Shown in pieces: positions 33,775 through 36,874 of a stretch of DNA of 36,874 nucleotides. The stretch covers positions 1 through 36,874 of the forward strand of contig JBALVO010000026.1 in assembly GCA_036961445.1 (NCBI GenBank), read 5' to 3'. The translations under genes and the position numbers were made by a program. The notes under the pieces are model-generated. The model saw only the letters and a list, made by a program, of their open reading frames with translations, had not been told where the DNA came from and ran no database searches. The DNA comes from JBALVO01 sp036961445 (GTDB taxonomy: Bacteria > Pseudomonadota > Gammaproteobacteria > Pseudomonadales > Halieaceae). Within the stretch, counting starts at the first letter, position 1. Each line of letters starts with the position of its first letter.

Positions 33775-34308
33775 ATGACTAGTTTTCTTCGAGCGCTGGC
33801 TGTGATTTTGGTATCGAGCTTTTTACTGACGGCTTGTGGGGGCCGGGATTTTTCCGACCTGGACAATTTTATGGCGGAAAAGCGCGCCAGACCCGGTGGC
33901 ATTATCGCACCCATCCCTACATTCAAGGCATACGAAGCATTTGCCTATAGCGCAACGACCTTACGCAGCCCTTTTAACCGGCCCATTGAGGTTAGGGACA
34001 TCGCCCAGTTGCAGGCTATCAGCGCCATTAAGCCTGATGAGACTCGAGCCAAGGAGTTTTTAGAGCAATTTACGTTTGACTCGCTGCGTATGGTTGGCAC
34101 GCTGGAAAAAGGTGAGGCTAACTGGACCTTGATTAAGGATCCGGAGGGTGGTGTACACCGCGTTGCGGCTGGGAATTATCTGGGTCGGTCCCACGGTAAA
34201 ATTGTGGAGATGACAGAGACCTATGTGGCAGTAGTAGAGATTGTCAGTGACGGCACAGAAGGCGGTTGGGTCGAGCGCCCCCGTACCATTAAATTAACCG
34301 GTATGTAA
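33775..34308 (+). CDS. pilP: Type IV pilus assembly lipoprotein PilP
   Basis: 177 residues. A signal peptide ending in the lipobox LTAC places the lipid-modified cysteine at about residue 21. A disordered linker follows, then the beta-rich PilP domain (about 90-170, with TLEKGEANWTLIKDPEGGVHRV and GNYLGRSHGKIVEM). It links the PilN/PilO inner complex to the secretin PilQ in the periplasm. Confidence 0.95.
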   Translation: MTSFLRALAVILVSSFLLTACGGRDFSDLDNFMAEKRARPGGIIAPIPTFKAYEAFAYSATTLRSPFNRPIEVRDIAQLQAISAIKPDETRAKEFLEQFTFDSLRMVGTLEKGEANWTLIKDPEGGVHRVAAGNYLGRSHGKIVEMTETYVAVVEIVSDGTEGGWVERPRTIKLTGM

Positions 34309-34321
34309 GCCGAGGCCATGG

Positions 34322-36484
34322 GTGATAACCATGTCAAGTATAAAACAATATCTGGGGACAAAGGCCGTGGGGAATAGAAAATACAGTTTGGGCAAATGGT
34401 TGCGTGTGGCCACTGCGGGATTGACCGTGAGTTTTTTCGCGAGTGCCGTGCAGGCAGCGCCAACGGTGACCGATATTGAATTCAGTTCACGGCCGGGCAG
34501 CAAGTTTGAAGTTCGCGTCGAATTTGACGCGGCCCCGCCGGAGATCAAATCCTACTCCATAGAGAAGCCTGCGCGTATCGCCATTGATTTTCCCAATACC
34601 ACCAGCGCGCTGGAACAGAAACGATTTTCACTGCCTTATGGCAATGCGACCGGTGCGGTAGTACTGGAGTCCGGTGATCGCACTCGGCTGGTAGTCAATC
34701 TGGTTAAGTTGGTGCCCTACCAAACCCGGGTTGACGGCAATAATCTGTATCTGGTGGTGGGTCAGGAAGGTACTGACTATGTGAAGCAGACCACTGACCC
34801 CCACCGGGTTGCTACCGGTGTGGTTGAGGTAGCCGAGATAAAATCCGAGATCAAAGATCTGCAATTTCAACGCACGGGTGATGGCGAGGGCAAGCTTACA
34901 CTGGAGTTGACTGACCCCTCTGTGGATGTGAACGTGTTCAGTGAAGCCGGCGATATACAAGTAGAGTTCCTGGACACTACTGTCGCGGAGCGTCTGATGC
35001 GCCGCTATGATGTGACCGATTTTGCCACGCCGGTAGACAGTGTAGACATCAACACCACAGAGCGCGGCGCTACGTTGTCAATGAAGACGACCGGCGAGTT
35101 CGATTACCTGGCTTACCAGACCGACAATCAATATGTGCTGAGTGTTAAGCCGCTGTCCAAGAAAGAAGCCGAAAAGCGCGCGAATGAATTTACCTATGTG
35201 GGCGATCGTATCTCGCTGAACTTCCAGGACATTGAAGTCCGCGCCGTACTGCAGCTCATTGCCGACTTCACCGAGATGAACCTGGTAGCCAGCGACACAG
35301 TTTCGGGTCGAATTACCCTGCGCCTGCAGAATGTTCCCTGGGATCAGGCGTTGGACCTGGTACTCAAGACCAAAGGATTGGACAAGCGTCAGGTTGGCAA
35401 TGTGTTGATGGTAGCCCCGGCGGCCGAAATCGCTGAGCGCGAGCGTCAGCAGATTGAAGCGAACAAACAAATTGCCGAACTGGCGCCGTTACAATCCGAA
35501 TTCGTGCGCATTCGCTATGCCAGCGCAGCGAACATAGTTGGTTTGTTCCAGGCAGGCTCTGAGGACGGCGGCAGCCTGATTTCATCACGTGGCTCGGTAG
35601 TGGTGGATGCCCGCACCAATTCCTTGATTATTACCGATACTGCCACCAAGCTGGCTGAAATTCGTGATCTTATAGAGCTGGTAGACATTCCGGTGCGTCA
35701 GGTAATGATTGAGGCGCGTATTGTTATCGCCCAATCTGACGCTACCAAAAATCTGGGTATCGAGTGGGGTGGCGGCTACCTGAATCCGGATCTGAACAGT
35801 AACATCTTGTCGGTTTCTGGCAATACAGACAACGTGGTTGGCCTGAACGACTCAGTGATCAATGGCACTACCCCTGCCGTTGATTATCCCGGTGCCCTGC
35901 TGGTGGACCTGGGCGTTGCCGCTAACAGTGGCTTCGCGGTCGGCTTTACCAGCAACGATTTGTTCCTGACGGCTGAGCTGTCTGCACTGGAAGCGGAAGG
36001 TGAAGGCGAGGTTGTTTCCCAGCCCAAGGTCATTACTGGTGACAAGCAGCAGGCGTCGATCAAGTCGGGTACGGAAATACCCTATCAGGAGTCTTCAGCC
36101 AGCGGCGAAACCACCACGTCATTCAAAGATGCGGTACTGGCGCTGGACGTTACCCCCAACATTACGCCAGACGACCGGATCATGCTGGATCTGCAGGTCA
36201 ACCAGGATTCGGTTGGCGAGCTGGTGCCCAGTGGTCGCGGTGGCTTTATCCCTTCTATTGACACCACCCAGCTCAATACGCAGGTATTGGTCGGCAATGG
36301 CGAGACCGTCGTCCTGGGAGGTGTGTTTAAGACCGAGGACATCGAGTCGATTAACAAGGTGCCATTTTTTGGTGACATTCCGTATATCGGGGCATTCTTC
36401 AGAAGCGAGTCGATTTCCCACAAGAAAACAGAAACGCTGATCTTTATTACGCCGCGCATTCTCGCTGATACGCTGCTTGACTAG
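34322..36484 (+). CDS. pilQ: Type IV pilus secretin PilQ
   Basis: About 720 residues. A signal peptide ends near ASAVQA-AP. Two AMIN domains (about 48-150 and 175-280) bind peptidoglycan; an STN/N0 domain (about 295-370, ISLNFQDIEVRAVLQLIADF) and an N1 domain (about 390-465) follow; the secretin domain ends with PFFGDIPYIGAFFR. It forms the outer-membrane pore through which the pilus exits. GTG 34322 has GAGG 6 bases upstream; ATG 34331 is an alternative that removes three residues. Last of pilMNOPQ; aroK follows after 16 bases. Confidence 0.96.
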   Translation: MITMSSIKQYLGTKAVGNRKYSLGKWLRVATAGLTVSFFASAVQAAPTVTDIEFSSRPGSKFEVRVEFDAAPPEIKSYSIEKPARIAIDFPNTTSALEQKRFSLPYGNATGAVVLESGDRTRLVVNLVKLVPYQTRVDGNNLYLVVGQEGTDYVKQTTDPHRVATGVVEVAEIKSEIKDLQFQRTGDGEGKLTLELTDPSVDVNVFSEAGDIQVEFLDTTVAERLMRRYDVTDFATPVDSVDINTTERGATLSMKTTGEFDYLAYQTDNQYVLSVKPLSKKEAEKRANEFTYVGDRISLNFQDIEVRAVLQLIADFTEMNLVASDTVSGRITLRLQNVPWDQALDLVLKTKGLDKRQVGNVLMVAPAAEIAERERQQIEANKQIAELAPLQSEFVRIRYASAANIVGLFQAGSEDGGSLISSRGSVVVDARTNSLIITDTATKLAEIRDLIELVDIPVRQVMIEARIVIAQSDATKNLGIEWGGGYLNPDLNSNILSVSGNTDNVVGLNDSVINGTTPAVDYPGALLVDLGVAANSGFAVGFTSNDLFLTAELSALEAEGEGEVVSQPKVITGDKQQASIKSGTEIPYQESSASGETTTSFKDAVLALDVTPNITPDDRIMLDLQVNQDSVGELVPSGRGGFIPSIDTTQLNTQVLVGNGETVVLGGVFKTEDIESINKVPFFGDIPYIGAFFRSESISHKKTETLIFITPRILADTLLD

Positions 36485-36500
36485 GGTTATCTAGCGCCCG

Positions 36501-36874
36501 ATGCCAGCCCTGCACAGAGTCTTTCTGGTCGGCCCCATGGGGGCCGGCAAAACCACCATTGGTAAATACCTTGCCCAGCACCTGAAGCTGCAGTTCGCCG
36601 ATACGGATTCGGAAATCGAAGCACGCACCGGCGCGGATATTCCCTGGATTTTTGATGTAGAGGGAGAAGAAGGTTTTCGCGAACGCGAGCAGCAAGTGGT
36701 TGCGGAGATGACCGAGTGGGACAATATTGTGCTCGCAACGGGTGGCGGTGTGGTGTTGCGCCCCGAAAATAGACGGGCACTCGCCGGCAGGGGCTTCGTT
36801 ATCTATCTTTATGCAACAGTGGACGAGCAGGTCAGGCGCACCCGCCGCGATCGGCGCAGGCCGCTACTGCAAAA
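36501..36874 (+). CDS. aroK: Shikimate kinase (3' partial)
   Basis: 124 codons visible before the window end. The P-loop GPMGAGKT lies at residues 11-18, DTDSEIE (Asp 34, 36) binds shikimate and magnesium, and TGGGVVL near 84-89 is the conserved Walker B-like glycine stretch. It phosphorylates shikimate in aromatic amino acid synthesis. The pilQ-aroK order is the common gammaproteobacterial arrangement, and aroB would be expected next. The start is inferred from family alignment; the ribosome site is weak. Confidence 0.93.
   Translation, partial: MPALHRVFLVGPMGAGKTTIGKYLAQHLKLQFADTDSEIEARTGADIPWIFDVEGEEGFREREQQVVAEMTEWDNIVLATGGGVVLRPENRRALAGRGFVIYLYATVDEQVRRTRRDRRRPLLQ

Overview
The window is a stretch of gammaproteobacterial chromosome with little sign of mobile DNA. 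Gene order and families (ubiE-ubiJ-ubiB, hisI-hisE-tatABC, argS-SPOR-hslV-hslU, mrcA divergent from pilMNOPQ-aroK, three-subunit pntAA-pntAB-pntB) resemble Pseudomonas/Cellvibrionales-type bacteria. A marine Halieaceae or Spongiibacteraceae-like organism is my best guess, but that is inference. No rRNA, tRNA, CRISPR array, insertion sequence or prophage was seen. A run of exactly 100 Ns (17661-17760) shows this is a draft scaffold.

Layout. Positions 1-3743 hold a FAN1-type VRR-NUC nuclease (5' end outside the window) overlapping an XPD/DinG-like iron-sulfur helicase that carries its own N-terminal PD-(D/E)XK motif; together they look like a DNA repair pair. Positions 3716-8433 hold a stress module: an ECF sigma factor and ChrR-type zinc anti-sigma factor on the plus strand, divergent from an FAD-dependent amine-oxidase-family protein, a DUF1365 protein and a cyclopropane-fatty-acid-synthase-family methyltransferase. 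The shared intergenic region carries two divergent copies of TGATCC-N18-TA, one upstream of each arm, suggesting that the sigma factor drives both itself and a lipid-modification operon. After a 432-nt region with two inverted repeats come the transhydrogenase genes pntAA-pntAB-pntB and a strong terminator.

Positions 11904-12965 encode a hemerythrin-like protein with a histone-H1-like lysine/alanine tail. From 12907 to 26916 almost everything is on the minus strand, listed here in transcription order: priA; argS, a SPOR-domain protein, hslV and hslU (with a sigma-32-like promoter before hslV), and a DUF971 gene; ubiE, ubiJ and ubiB (ubiquinone synthesis, with the N gap inside ubiB); hisI and hisE (histidine synthesis), tatA, tatB and tatC (folded-protein export) and an ABC half-transporter.

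The rest is plus-strand rpmE (zinc-type ribosomal protein L31) with a terminator, a short malic enzyme, minus-strand mrcA (PBP1A), and the plus-strand type IV pilus assembly operon pilM-pilN-pilO-pilP-pilQ running into aroK, which is cut by the window end.

The most interesting parts are the ChrR-type sigma module with its divergent paired promoters, and the hemerythrin protein with its probable nucleic-acid-binding tail. Most other genes are ordinary core functions.
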